Source: Hyalella azteca
Taxonomy: Eukaryota > Arthropoda > Malacostraca > Amphipoda > Hyalellidae
Assembly: GCF_000764305.2 (NCBI RefSeq)
Contig: NW_025941449.1
Coordinates: 124,001 to 188,000, forward strand
Length of the DNA stretch: 64,000 bases
Reading direction: 5' to 3'
Shown one piece after another: positions 11,594-24,800 of this stretch; the first letter of the stretch is position 1, and the number at the start of each line of letters is the position of its first letter. Position numbers and translations under genes: made by a program. Under the pieces are notes generated by a model. The model made no database searches. It had not been told where the DNA came from and saw only the letters and a list, made by a program, of their open reading frames with translations.

Positions 11594-11788
11594 AAATTCT
11601 GAAATGAATTCTGAAATTCAGAATTGAAATGAATTCTGAAATTCAGAATTGAAATGAATTCTGAAATTCAGAATTGAAATTAATTCTGAAATTCAGAATT
11701 GAAATTAATTCTGAAATTCAGAATTGAAAAGAATTCTAAAATTCAGAATTGTGTTGAATTCTGAAATTCAGAATTGAAATGAATTCTA
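11594..11788. repeat. 25-bp self-complementary minisatellite
   Basis: About eight copies of gaattctgaaattcagaatt plus gaaat. The core aattctgaaattcagaatt is palindromic apart from its central base, so each unit can form a short hairpin and neighbouring units can pair with each other. Copies vary at single bases. Confidence 0.95.
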
Positions 11789-13057
11789 ACGACTGCAGGA
11801 CAACTATAACTGAAAAGCAGCTCACTCTCACATTAAATAGATACCCCGGCATCTGTTTCGTCATTTAAGGTGGTCGTGGAGAAGACTTAATTAGGCTCCT
11901 TGATCCCAACACAGCGTCAGCAAACTTCTAAAGCTCCAGCTTTTTACACGCAACATCTGGCAAGAAAATTATAGCCAACCTTAAATAACGCATGCGAATA
12001 AATTAGTTTCATTTTAATTTTGCGCCATATAAATTACCCGGAAATTTCTAATACAATTCTTTGAATTTTAAAATTGTTCGTGCAATGAAATTGATTAATT
12101 TATATTCCTTCTCAATACCGCCCATGCTCACGGAGTAAAATAAACTATGATGAATTTATTTATATTCATCATGTCTGAATCTTGAGATTAAGTGATAGTG
12201 ATATTGCAAATACTCTTCGCAGCTCATTATACATTTTTTCATTTCATGATGTATATACTTAGTTACTTACTACTGTGCCTTTCTTGTTGTTTGCGAATAT
12301 CTCAACATTCCAATGCCATGGCACTTTAAACCTCTCGTGCGAAAAAATTTCTCCTCCTCTTCAAAATTCCTAGCAAACCTCGGTAGTAAATTTTGGTGTC
12401 GTTGAGTTATAGTTATTCGATCGGCTTAAGCGCCAGAATTTACGCCGACTCACAGAATCACTTATATAGGGCTTTACTCATCACGAACGACAGGTGAATC
12501 ATTGAATGGGCGCGTAAGAAGCTAAAACGTTATTACGCGGGGAGTAAATTCATTCATGGATACAATTAACATAAGCTAGATACTCCCATAATTAAGCGTG
12601 TAGCAGGAAAATATAAGTGTTTGATGGCATGCACCTTTTAAGTTAGTCAGGGTCTAGAAATATTGTGACATAAAAATAAATAGACTCATGCTTGAAGTAA
12701 ACTAAAATACCGACTTTATTTGTTATGGCAAACAACGTACACGGTTTAAATGGTCCATCGAAAACATCACGATCGTTATTTACTTAATAGTTCGGATATT
12801 TAATGCAATAATGGAAAATCATACTTTTTAAGTTAGGATTAAATTAAAGGCAGTTAATCACGGTAATCCTGACATAAGGATCTGGAAGCCAGAGGTGTGT
12901 CAACTCAAAATGAATAATATGCGTTTAAAAATTACTTTTTAAAGACAATACTTCTAAAGAATACAGTGTCTCCTATGTTATACATCTACAATGAATTTCT
13001 AATTTATTTCCATATATTAATAAAAACTAATTTTTGCTTTTTTTTATATTAATATAT
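11789..13057. other. No gene recognised
   Basis: AT-rich sequence with only short chance ORFs on both strands. No repeat or mobile-element signature stands out. Confidence 0.5.
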
Positions 13058-13360
13058 GAAAAAAAAATACATTTTTTAAATTATTTATTCTGTCAATTGA
13101 TTCATGCCTTGTCTTCAACTTTGCTCAAGTGTGCAAAATTTCAGAATGATTGGACAGGTAGAAGTGTGTTGAATATCGATTATAAGATTTATAGAAGAAA
13201 AAATTATTTTTTCATTTTTCAAATTGCAAAAAAATATACTTCTAAAATTATATATTCTGTTAATTGATTCATGCATTATCTTCAACTTTACGCAAGTGTG
13301 CAAAATTTTAGATCAATTGGACAGGTAGAAGTGTGTTAAATATTGATTATAAGATTTGAA
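13058..13360. repeat. Dimer of a 167-bp repeat
   Basis: Two tandem copies about 167 bp apart share attgattcatgc, tcttcaacttt, caagtgtgcaaaattt, ggacaggtagaagtgtgtt and gattataagattt. The second runs into agcagacagacaaacaaacagac. The caagtgtgcaaaattt...ggacaggtag...agacagac arrangement resembles the tail of a dispersed element, but I cannot name it. Confidence 0.8.
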
Positions 13361-15557
13361 GCAGACAGACAAACAAACAGACAAGAAGTGAAGTTAAAGA
13401 GAAGTGTTGTAAAAATAGGTCACGGGCGACGACTTTTCCGTTCGATCGATAAATACTTCATCATTCTGTTAGGACGCTTACGTGAGAATTATTTAGAGCC
13501 ACCCGTTTAAGCTCAAAATCATTAATTTCCACGAGCGTATTCCAACAAAAAAAAATCGTTTCTTTAATCAAAAATTGGGAAAATCAAGGTTTCCAGTAGC
13601 AACGAATTCACTCATCCACTTGGACTGTTTCATTGAGTATTTAAACCTGCGATTCGCTGCTGCACATTAAAACGAAATACAAATGAGAGTAGAGAAAAAC
13701 TCGTCCCGGTAACATAACACGAGGGGCCAGTAGAAAAGTGGTCCAATAAAAGGCCGTTCCGGCGATGGGCAATTAAAAGTCGCACCCATTAACTCTTTTT
13801 GCCTCAAAATAAGACTCGAGCATAAAATCTCCTGGCGGAGAGGACGGAAGGCTACAATGCCTTTGATAGTAACTAAAGAAGCCGGATTGTGTAACACAGG
13901 ATAAATTATTTACCCATGAAAAATCGAACATAGATAACAAATGTTCCAAAAATTGCTGAATGAATTTCGTGGTTAATTAATATTTTTTTCTGTGATTCCC
14001 ATTAAAACTAGAACTTAGATTTTCGAACGTTACTTCACAAAAAATTAAGAATGGGATATTTTGATAATTAATGAATGACAAAAAATTATAGAATTTATTA
14101 CTTTCCGCTGAATTCGCCGCGTCAACAGATTCTGTATATTGGTTTATCTTGCGAGCCTTGCTCTTTTTGATTCGAAAATTCTACAGAAATGAGGCCTGTC
14201 AGTCAATCGAGGTCAAAAATCTAACGTTCCATTTAATTTTTTGTTCTTTTTCAAGTAAGTAAATTCTGTACGATATGGCCTATCAATATTCCAAGGCAGT
14301 AACTCTACAATGCCGTCTTCAAAAGTTCCTCTGCAAGGAAATTCTGTACGTAAACAAGCAATAGTTCCCCAGGACATAGAGCAGGACATGCGTGCTTCGT
14401 GTGGAGCCGGGGCCATACTTTCAAAATTCGCTAAGTAAACGTAAGTACCTACGCTCTATTTTCTTGTCTATGATTAGTGGATTTTACTTGAAAGGCCGTC
14501 AACGATTGGCTGATGAACTTACGATCTCATAACTTTTTTTGAAAGTATAGGCCCAGGGCCCATACTGGTTCAGTATGGGCCGGGGCCCGATCAGCAAACG
14601 TCAATTAAGACTGCACGTCGACGTACAAGATACCGCCGGCCTCGGCCACCCCAATTATCGGAAAACAAAGGAACGGGTCGACGATGCTTCGCATGTTGGA
14701 CTTTGAAGAGACGAATCTCCTTCTTGTCATTGCTCCGACTAACTTCTGAAGTCTCTGAATGGAGGGAAATGAAAATATATATTTTCTAATCATATTGCCC
14801 ATATCAATAGCCATATTTCGCACGAGCAAAGCTCAGAATTCAATGCAATGGTCTTGCAGAAGATGTTTCAACCCAACAGCGTTTTATTATCTAACTAATA
14901 ATAGTCATGACATATATATAACATTATATTACCTCACTATGCACTCACTTGCTTCCTTTAAAAGTCGCTATAGAAGTCTACATAACAATATACAAGCAAT
15001 AAAATAATAAGTTAGCAATTTAGATTAGCAATAGAATAGAATAGTCGTTTCCTTTAGAAGTCGCGTGGAGATCCTTATTTTGGATTTGGATCTTTCCAAA
15101 AGCAAACATGGTCTTTGCATCCAAAAAAACTGTGCAAACAAGCTTTGTCAAAGAATATAAATTTATACATTTAATTTGCGACGAATTGACTCACGAATCG
15201 ACGTAGAAAATTTCTACAATAAAGATTATACCTACGTTAAATTTTAAGAAGATGAACTTCACGATTTTTAGAACACCGTGAGATTATTTCATCAAAGAAT
15301 TGAACCATTGGCGAATTATATTTGTGTTGCAATTATTTACGACAAAATTATTCTACGCGCAGTTTCTTTAAAACTTAAATTTTCATCGCGACGCAATATT
15401 CCAGAATGGTCAAGAATAATATGATTTGAGACCCCGGATTCAGACCCAGGCTACCGCTACTGAGAAACAAAAAAGTCTCGCAAAGTCCCAGACGCGCGAA
15501 AAGTCAGTGTCAAGAGCTGAATTATGGACGATGTTGAGCTGGGAGATGCTTGCTCAC
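13361..15557. other. No gene recognised; one GC-rich hairpin
   Basis: Short ORFs only. A GC-richer patch at 14550-14720 holds an 11-bp inverted repeat (ggcccatactg, loop gtt, cagtatgggcc) at about 14557-14581. Its minus-strand ORF (14605-14829) matches nothing I recognise. Confidence 0.45.
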
Positions 15558-15663
15558 CTGCCTTAGGGAATGCCGGAATTGTTTGGAATGTCGTGGCACT
15601 GGCAACAGGAATGCGTATCGGCAAAGCTGTCGAGTGCGACACAGGGAAATGCGAGTGCTCGAG
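15558..15663 (-). other. Candidate internal exon, 106 bp
   Basis: On the minus strand, GCGCTATTTTCCCTCAG| precedes and AAGGCAG|GTGAGCAAG follows. Both are good splice signals around a GC-richer block. Two frames are open throughout, and the third opens up to a TAA just before the donor, so the frame cannot be assigned. At 106 bp it is not a multiple of three. The product is unknown. It could be a non-coding exon or a chance pair of sites. Confidence 0.35.
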
Positions 15664-15767
15664 CTGAGGGAAAATAGCGCAATGCCGAAACTGCAAAGAC
15701 TCAGTCGTCTGGGGCGATAATACCAAATTAGTCCAAAAGACACCTTTAGAATATTGATGTTTATTTT

Positions 15768-16218
15768 GTCTCATTTTGATGTTTGATTTGTATTTCTGCT
15801 CAGTTAATATTATGCTTACAGCCCACAAAATATAGACCGTCGTCGATTTGATATTTTCATCACACATTCGCGTTTGAAAAGAAAACTGAATAACCAAATG
15901 AACTCTGCTTAGGTAAAATTAAATAGACACGTAAATACTTTGAATCATTCATCACAGTATAAATAAGTGTGACTTATAAGAAATTTGCGCAAAATTCTTA
16001 GTAGAGATTTGAAAATGTAGATAATGAAGACCATTAAACATAGAAATCATTGGATTAAGAGGAATCAATCAGGAATACCAGTCAAAGGATTCATAGTAAT
16101 TACTTTGCGGTACGGATGAATTTGGTCAGGAAAATTATCATTAGTTGTGGTTAATCTGATACGTAAATAATTGTTATTTACTTAGATGAACTATAAGTAT
16201 ATTCTTTCAACTGGAAAA
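15768..16218. repeat. 451-bp direct repeat, copy 1
   Basis: Identical to 16694-17144 at a constant offset of 926 bp with no gap. I saw one difference (gaccgtCgtcg versus gaccgtTgtcg). The motif gactcagtcgtct occurs just before this copy (about 15698) and just after it (about 16221), but not around copy 2. No coding content is recognised. Confidence 0.93.
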
Positions 16219-16693
16219 AAGACTCAGTCGTCTGAGGCGAAAATACATTAGAATCATTGTTTATTTTTAAGAATATCCAAAAATATACAAAAAAAGTCAA
16301 AAATGTGTTTGGAATATTAATAAATATATTGAGAGTACAAGCAAATGGACAATAAGCTAACGATGTACATAGAAATGACATTCACGCGCACATTCCTTTG
16401 GGCTTCAATCTTTCAGCATAGAGTAAAACGAGACTATAGGATACACGCGCATCTATATCAGGTAGCAACATCGAAAGCAATAATGTTGTTTCTTAAACTC
16501 TAGGGAGTGAGATCTGAGACACAGTTTCAGATTCTACAGCCTGGCCCAATGCATGAGGACGATATCGTGATTTGTAAAATCAAGGTAGCATGCATAGAGG
16601 TTGCACCTGCTAAATTAGTCTTCCAATTTTGCTTTTGAATATCAATGAAACTTTTCTCCTGCACTTATATAAAATATATTCAAGGATTTTGCC
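16219..16693. other. 475-bp spacer between the two direct repeats
   Basis: AT-rich. It begins with gactcagtcgtctgaggcga, which resembles the sequence just upstream of copy 1. No gene is recognised. Confidence 0.5.
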
Positions 16694-17144
16694 GTCTCAT
16701 TTTGATGTTTGATTTGTATTTCTGCTCAGTTAATATTATGCTTACAGCCCACAAAATATAGACCGTTGTCGATTTGATATTTTCATCACACATTCGCGTT
16801 TGAAAAGAAAACTGAATAACCAAATGAACTCTGCTTAGGTAAAATTAAATAGACACGTAAATACTTTGAATCATTCATCACAGTATAAATAAGTGTGACT
16901 TATAAGAAATTTGCGCAAAATTCTTAGTAGAGATTTGAAAATGTAGATAATGAAGACCATTAAACATAGAAATCATTGGATTAAGAGGAATCAATCAGGA
17001 ATACCAGTCAAAGGATTCATAGTAATTACTTTGCGGTACGGATGAATTTGGTCAGGAAAATTATCATTAGTTGTGGTTAATCTGATACGTAAATAATTGT
17101 TATTTACTTAGATGAACTATAAGTATATTCTTTCAACTGGAAAA
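16694..17144. repeat. 451-bp direct repeat, copy 2
   Basis: Near-perfect copy of 15768-16218. The very low divergence means either a recent duplication or a false assembly duplication of overlapping contigs or haplotypes. No N marks a join here. Confidence 0.93.
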
Positions 17145-19742
17145 CAAAGGACGTCCATCAATGGCATTGAAGGCGTTTACATAAAAACCGGCTACATTTT
17201 CTCATTTCATACATTCTCAGAAGAAATTAATAAGGATTAATGGATATAATAATTAAGTGTCACCGAGACAAAACTGAGATACGGAGAAAAAACCGAGACG
17301 ATTTTGGCTTACTGGAAAAATATTCAGTAAACATTTATTACATATTAATTAGGTTTACAACAGTACACACCTGATAATAGAGTAGAACATTAAAGCCTCG
17401 AGAGTTCACCTGACACCATTCATTATAAAGATATTCTAATGTCTTTAATGTCTAATTACACCATTTATTATAAAGCTATTCTAATATATGCAATTCTAAG
17501 CTAATCTAATATCTATTTTTAATCCACCTATTTTTAATGAGAAGACTAATGATAATTTACTCTGATAACCCAAATGATAATCTCCGAAATAAGAACCCTC
17601 ATATTTACGAGCCGCAATATTCCAACTGCCAACATTCCTCACCTACGAAAGATCACAATCAACGCACGACGATCGATTTCAGTAAACTCGAATTCACGCA
17701 GGCCGCCGGTTTCGCTCCCGTTGAACAAAGGCTTTTAGAAGTACTTCAACTCAGGTCCCTCACACTAAATTAAGAGCAAAAAATCGTCATTAAAATGAAC
17801 AAGTTAACGGTAATTAACAATGCGCTGCGTTAAGTTTTCCTCCGTTTGGAGTAACTGCGGATCGCGGAGGCTACGGTGGCAAAGTGAATGCGAATCATGG
17901 ATATGAAGTTAAAATATTTGAAAAATGATGATCGTTATTGTGCCCACAAACGCATAAACAAAGATGCGAAAATCTTAAGTTGGGAGAAATTACATAATTG
18001 GTTGGAAAAATATCCGATGAATGTTAAGCTGGTCCAACTTTCATATGTGACTGGACAGAACTTCGAGTTTTCAACTACATTTTCATTAACATTATTATTC
18101 AACCCAATAGCAATTACTAATGAATACCTGAAAATGTTTAGCCCCACGTTTACGGGGCTAATTTTATTGTAAGGCACAACATGCGGAACAACGTGAAAAT
18201 TCTTTCGGTTGTGTCAAAAAAAATTGACCTGACATCAAACTCAGAGCACAGTTATTTGTTTAACTGGATGAGCTGTGCGAGCTTTAACATGGTGATCAAG
18301 TTTATGCGTTCATTTTACAAGTTTATTCGACAAATATAATCGATATGTAACAGCTTCCCGACGAAAAAAAACTTTTAATTGAGCTTTAAAAGTCAAATTG
18401 AATTTTTCATCTCAAGGCCTCGCGTGTAGAACATTTCGAGTAAAACCGACAATTTCGGAAAAAGATTAGTTTTATTTGGTTCAATTACTGTTTCACCATG
18501 GATTGTGACTGGCTGGTTTACTTAAGAAATCGTCACTCACTCCAAGTTTCCGGGGCCAATTCTATTAGGCGCAGGTCATCTCCTCTGCATTCAAATGAGA
18601 CAAGACAGGCACAATAGCGCCTGTAATACCTGTCAGTGCCAGCGTCGACGTGCGAGAAAGACAATGAAGCGCTCAAGACGAGCGGCTCATTTAGCTCTCA
18701 CACTCAATCGCTTCTGCTTCGTGAACTTGACTCTTAAATCGAGTTCCTTTAAAGCAGCATAAAAGCTTCTCAGGGCCAAGAAAAAACTTATATAAACAAG
18801 AAACTGCGCAAGAAATTTTTAAATGAATACACTTCGAAAAAAGTGCCCAGCTACTGCACAGAAAAATTAGGAAATTGAAAACAAAAGAAGCCACAAGAAT
18901 TATACCATGTGCTGAAAAAAATCCAAAACAAGCAAGCAACTGTTGAACAAATACGAATAAATTCGAGACAGTGTACGAAAAACTCGAGAGTTGGACACGG
19001 GTGACAATATGTTACCTGGGGCACAGACCTCCTCTGCTAAGCTACGGTGACAAGGTAACAATTAGTGAGAAGTAATTGAAGCGAAGCTCTGCGCTAAGCG
19101 CTCACTAACGGCACCGTTAAGCTCGGCCGAAGAAACGCTCGCGTATATCAGCAAGGATCGCTGTACTAGGTGAATAAATAAATAAATACCCTTGATGAAT
19201 AGATGTAGCTTGAGAATTAAATGATATGTCGTAATGATTGAAATCTAATTGGATGAAGTGGTTGCTACTTAAATATTGTTTGAAAATTTTTCCAACCCGG
19301 CTTCTCGAAGAACGACGAATAAGAAACAGTGCAAGTTTTTTTTATAAAAACTGAGCCGCAGCTCTCGTTAGCAGCTTCTCACAGATTCTAAACCCAAATC
19401 TGACTTTTTTAACTGTTATTGTCGCGCGATAATTAAGATCGAATCCTGAATTAATCTATCACTTAAGCTGTTGAGTAGTTACTTCTGAGTTCGGTGTGCT
19501 TGCTTTATTCACTTAAAACCCGCAAAATTTAGACGATGGTTCCCGTTAATGAATTGAATATTGAAGCCAATTAGAGTAAGGTGGTTTTTAGCGAAGAATC
19601 ATCTCAATGTTACTTGATTATACTCTAAATTGCTATTAATGAGTACAAATATCGATTTTGTGAAGCGGGTCACTTTAAGTGTCCCAATCTTGAGCTCACC
19701 TTAACCTTCTTAGCTCTAATCTCAATTATAGAATGACAATTC

Positions 19743-19776
19743 TAATTAAATTAAATTAAATTAAATTAAATTAAAT
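19743..19776. repeat. Microsatellite (ttaaa)n
   Basis: An uninterrupted run of the pentamer ttaaa, about six to seven copies. Confidence 0.95.
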
Positions 19777-21984
19777 ATGTTAAATTCTAAACTGCGAGTC
19801 AACATGTTCTACTGGAACTGTGAGCGCGTTTATCTACTGTCAAGATGTACGCGCCTACCGTCCCGCCATCGAACCATGTCCCTAAAAGCGCTCTATACGT
19901 GCAATTATTTTTTTATTAAACAAGGTTAGTTTTGGTGAGCAAACATTGTTGAAAGTTGCGATCGTTGAGTATATCAGCCAAGTTTTGCAGCTCGCGTGGC
20001 ACTAACAAAGCATTTTTTCACCCAATATACATTCTTCTCACTCCACTTGACCTTCATATTGCGCTTTAGGATTTTTTTTATTTTGCGAGGGAAACTACAA
20101 TAAAACCTGGGAACTGTGAACCTTGAGACGCCATGCATCAATTACATCTAAATTAAATCCACGTTAACCGTTTCAATCCCTTTTTGGCGCTCAGTAATAA
20201 ATAATTTCTATAATAGATTTTTCTCAGGCATAGGGAAAAATTACCTGCGACGTCATGGCCTGAATTACTTGGAAATAATATCTTAATACAGCAAAACTTA
20301 AGTTTGTTGAGGGGATTAAGAGTAGATTGTCGATCTAAATGCTGCAAAATTTGAATTTCGAAAATTAGGTTCGTGAATTCAATATTATATACTATAAATA
20401 GTGAAATTCACTGTCTGAATATGCTAGAAAATATTAACTCAAGACGCAAAGTTTCCCTTAAACAGATCAAATCGAAATACAAATTTCATTTGCATTGAAA
20501 TAAACTAAAAATATAAATCAAGTAGTTAGTTTCGGAGGCAATTTTTGCAGATAAATAATGGTAATTTTCTACTATTACTAACCGATTTTTTAATCGTTGT
20601 GTTGCTAATGTTCACATTCACAATCTTCACATCTTAAGCCTTTTCAAACATAAATAACTAATAAAAACACAGCGGGACCAGTATTGCATGCTGCAAATTT
20701 TATTCTAGTTGAACAAAATTTTAAATTTCTCAATTTCCCTGAAACTGACGATCTCGATTGCCTTGCAACTGCCTAGCTTAGAGTTGGGATCAAAAAAATC
20801 TAAGCACGTTTATCAGATTGTAAATTGACTTGCTTATGCAGAATTTAGAGTATCTTGGTTATCACTTCACAGCATCCCGACTTGTGCTCAGGAAGCGACG
20901 TGAAAAGTCTACGGAGAGACAAGTAATTCCGGAAATAATAGTACGCGTTCCGTCAAGCGCTATCGGACACTGTGTCTCAGTGTATAATATAACTCACACT
21001 AACTAGACGATGTTATATATTACTCGGGCAGAGCTGTCATGACAATAAACACCACTCCAGGGAACAAGCAGAAGTGAATTATGTGTTCACATAAGAAATG
21101 ATGTTACAGTCAGACAAAGAATATGCGGGATAACGAGGCAAATTACCCCTGCGTACGTCCGCTGCATCACTTGCCTTAATGCGAGTAATGACACTTGTAC
21201 GCTTGTGTTGCCGGGGCGAGATGGCATAATCTGCCGTAACATTGTGACTCGTGACAAGAATAACAAACATTTATACAATCAGGACAAGACAGGTTCTGAG
21301 TTAACAACACTTCCAACTTAAACACTTATATAAACACCAATAAAGTCCGGCTATCTAGTGACAGCCGCGGAGATGCCTGCGACTTGATTTTGTAAAGATT
21401 GATTAGTAAAATTATTTAAAACTACTAAAACTAAATTGGTGAAATAAAATTATTTCAATAGTGACACTGAATTAAAGCTGACAAAATAGCAATGAAAGTG
21501 GAGGCATGAAAATCATAGATTTGTTAAATATGACCAAAACTTTAAAATGAAACAAAATAATACAACGTACAGTACGCAAATTCGCCCAATTTCCATATTA
21601 TGACAATGTTTAATATTTCGAAGTTAAGTACCGAATCGGCACTATCACCCGCTCAAAATTTGAGAATACAAGAATAAGACATCATCACGACCAAATTTTA
21701 AGACCTTATATTAAAACCAATTAGACAAGTGAGAAGCATATAAGTGATAATAACTTATCTACTAACAAGAGAGAGGTTGATCACAATTGACAACTTTTTG
21801 AAAATATATGGTGAATTTTCTTGGCATTCTGTCTACAAAATTCTTAGACAATGATGACAACATGAATAATAAAAATTTCCGCAGATATTAAAATTAAAAT
21901 GGATCATAGGATAGCATCATAACAGTGTTTGGCTGCCATGATGTACATTTATCTTCACGTAGAAGAACAAATATAAGTTCAGTA

Positions 21985-22019
21985 GACAGGTAACTCATCT
22001 ATATGATGAGTTACCTGTC
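21985..22019. repeat. Perfect inverted repeat, 15-bp arms, 5-nt loop
   Basis: gacaggtaactcatc, loop tatat, then the exact complement gatgagttacctgtc. No transcription or terminator context is visible. It resembles a template-switch or foldback event. Confidence 0.95.
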
Positions 22020-23632
22020 ATTAAAGGTAACCGAAAAGAATATCTATATTATTTTAAATATCTATATATATACGAGATAACTCGTATTTTATTGGTAGAA
22101 GGTACAGCTGGAGAGTTGTGTACAGCTGAAAATAGAGCCATATTGTAAAAAATTTTGGGCTCAACACGAACAATAGTAATGAAAAATATTGATAAACAAT
22201 TCATGCATTTGCGTATCCAAGTCACGAGAAGCGAGTCTGCCGCCGCATTGCAGCACAGCAACACAAACCAAATGCGTTCACGTTGCTCGCCCCGATCGTT
22301 CCCTCGTGAGCCTCGTCTTCCTGGTCTGCCGCAACGTTGCGCTTCTAAAAAAAAAAACAAGTCTCCCCGCCACTTGGACGCAATACAAAAGTTTCTCTAA
22401 GTGGCAATAGCGGCGTCGGATGAAGAAATTTGACGCTTTATGGCATGTGGCTAGCCATGCATACGAATAAACATAGAAGTAGAACAGAAAAATTTATAAA
22501 TCAGGTTCTGAAATGTGTGCTATGTGACATGAACGTGTACGATAGTAAACAATGGAAAATTAGATGGAAATAGATCGGAATGAGTTTATTATTGTGTTTA
22601 CGGACAATTGATAGCTTAAAATGCATCGATAAACGAAGAATTGCCTAAAAGAACATTCATTTGATTTGAATTGTCGTCGTTGGCATTCGTCCGTTTTGGG
22701 AAACGATGAAGCAATTCTCTGCCCGCAAGGTCGAGAATATGTGTTCAGAGAGCCATGGGAGCTACAGAGCCTGGACACATTGATATGTAATAACTTTCAC
22801 AGTGGCATAAAAGCAATATTTTATATCAATGAATGCACTTCCTGGCAACAGATATGTCATAATTTAGTCAACACGAGCAATTAAACGAATTCAGTTGAAG
22901 TTCGATGAAGAACTTGAACTTTCAATGGGTACCGTAATGGCTGAGCATAAGATAACAAAGCTAACTTCGACAAGCAGAGAAGCCAAACCTTCAAATACTA
23001 TTTTACGAATATCTAGGTACACAATTAATCAGTCATGATTATGAAGATCTTCGATAAAATCCATCATGATAATTCATTCAGCAACTTTTTTTGAAGAGCA
23101 AGAAGTATTAATCATTTACCGTCTGCTTGCCTATACGGAAAAGTTTGTCACTATGAGACCATTTAGTTTCCGTTAGCGGGTGATGTCTCGGGGTGTTCAG
23201 GTTGAAGCTCACGCATTCACCCACTGAAGTTTAGCAGCGACAAAGCTAAGTATTCATGTCACTGCGAGAGCTAATTTCCCAGACCGTATCAGGGAATTTA
23301 TGGGCGCGCTAGCGCTAATTTATGCTGCACTTGAGTATGACTTTTGTTTAGAAAGCTCGTCTTTACATGCAAGCCCACGCGTAATTCCTGAATGATCTTG
23401 CTAATTATGGAAACGACAGTACAATTCAGTTTATGTTATGTCATGAAACCACTCAGAGATGTAATAACGTTATTATCCTCTGGACTTATTGTTGTTTGAC
23501 ATTCATTTGGCTGTGCTGGCGTACGTCTTTATCATTCATCAGTGCCGTAATTTCAACCCAAAGATACATAATCATTTTGCTCCAACGAACCGCATCTAGG
23601 AGTCTCAAAGCTTGTAGATGATACCTCGCTGA

Positions 23633-23686
23633 TATCACCAAGTAGGATGACGTATCACCAAGTAGGATGACGTACCATCAAGTAGA
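23633..23686. repeat. 20-bp tandem repeat, 2.7 copies
   Basis: tatcaccaagtaggatgacg occurs at 23633 and 23653, with a diverged third partial copy (taccatcaagtag) at 23673. Confidence 0.9.
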
Positions 23687-24524
23687 AAGTTTTAGAGCTT
23701 TAAGTGATCTATTTTTATTTGACCCGCCAGTGTGTCTGAGTTCTGTCTCTGGAAATTTCAATTCTTAGCTCATTTTAGACGTGACCCCAGCCTCTGGCCT
23801 TCCAGAGGATTGTTTCTCCTCCAGAAATTATTATTATTTGACAGATCCAGAAGCAGTTGACGGCAGAGTCGAGCGACGAGTCAGTAGAATTCAAGAGAAG
23901 ACGGATTTTACGACTTTGATGCCTTTGTAAAGACCTTAATAACAGGTCTGATAAAAAATATGGAGACAATCTCGTACGACCGACGGTCATCAAGCAAGAT
24001 TATGACGCGTATGATGCCCGAACTTCTTAAAAACGAAATGCCAGACAATTTTTAAGACCAAGGGGATTCTTAGCCTCTGGTATAAGGTTTGAATTACATT
24101 TAAGTGGATTTATTACATCATATTCTTGAGCCGCTACATTTTTCGAGAGAATTTAGGTATTAAAGGGAAATAAAAAGCTATTTCAGATTCAATAATTCAT
24201 TGAAAGCACAACCATGACGACGATACCTGCATGACCATGAATTAAGAAGATGGAATTGGAAGTGGAAAGCGCGTTGATCTGCGGTCATACTTTCAGATCG
24301 GTCAAGCTCGCAACACGCATTCATTCATTCAAAAAGAAGAACCAAATAAAAAATTGCATTTCCTTTTGTAGCTAAAACATTCACCCGGCAAGGTATTCGT
24401 TACAAAATCCTGAATTTTTTCTTCTAAATTACTAAAATATATTCTATTAAAAACGTGTCTGAGTATTCTAAAAAAAATAGGAGAAAACGTACAAACGTTC
24501 GGCTTAATCACAGCAAAATTCCGC

Positions 24525-24800
24525 CACCCCCGTTCTCCACTCCTCCAAACTTACGCGCCCTCCAAGAATCTCTTTACGCTGTCATTCACAGCCGTAGTTG
24601 CTCCTTCATACAAACCCACGTTCATTGCCATCCACTCATCCTTATTCACTTGTATCAAACTCACTCTTCTACTCTCACAACTCCCATCAATAATAATCAC
24701 CTGTACCATGTCATTTGCTCTCATACGCCCTACATTACGCCATCAAGTGCATCGCAGTTTCCTTCTCATCTTCACAGACAAAACATTTGCCCCACTTATT
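24525..24800 (-). mobile_element. Non-LTR retrotransposon ORF2 C-terminal remnant
   Basis: Read on the minus strand, a Cys/His cluster (C-x2-C-x8-H-x4-C, from CFVC) comes first, followed by R-x-Y-E-like residues. After a frameshift an open stretch reads DEWMAMNVGL ... AVNDSVKRFLEGA and stops at 24551-24553, then V-W-R-S. The order zinc-knuckle-like Cys/His, then EWM-x-GL, then AVK-x-FLE, fits the extreme C-terminus of a LINE family I associate with crustacean genomes. That family link is from memory and unverified. The remnant holds at least one stop and one frameshift and no reverse-transcriptase core, so it is inactive. Confidence 0.5.

Larger units (their letters stand above)
17145..24524. 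other. No gene recognised; long non-coding stretch
   Basis: AT-rich with chance ORFs under 105 codons. It contains a (ttaaa)n microsatellite at 19743-19776, a perfect hairpin at 21985-22019 and a 20-bp tandem repeat at 23633-23686. No splice-bounded coding block or retroelement protein was found. Confidence 0.5.
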
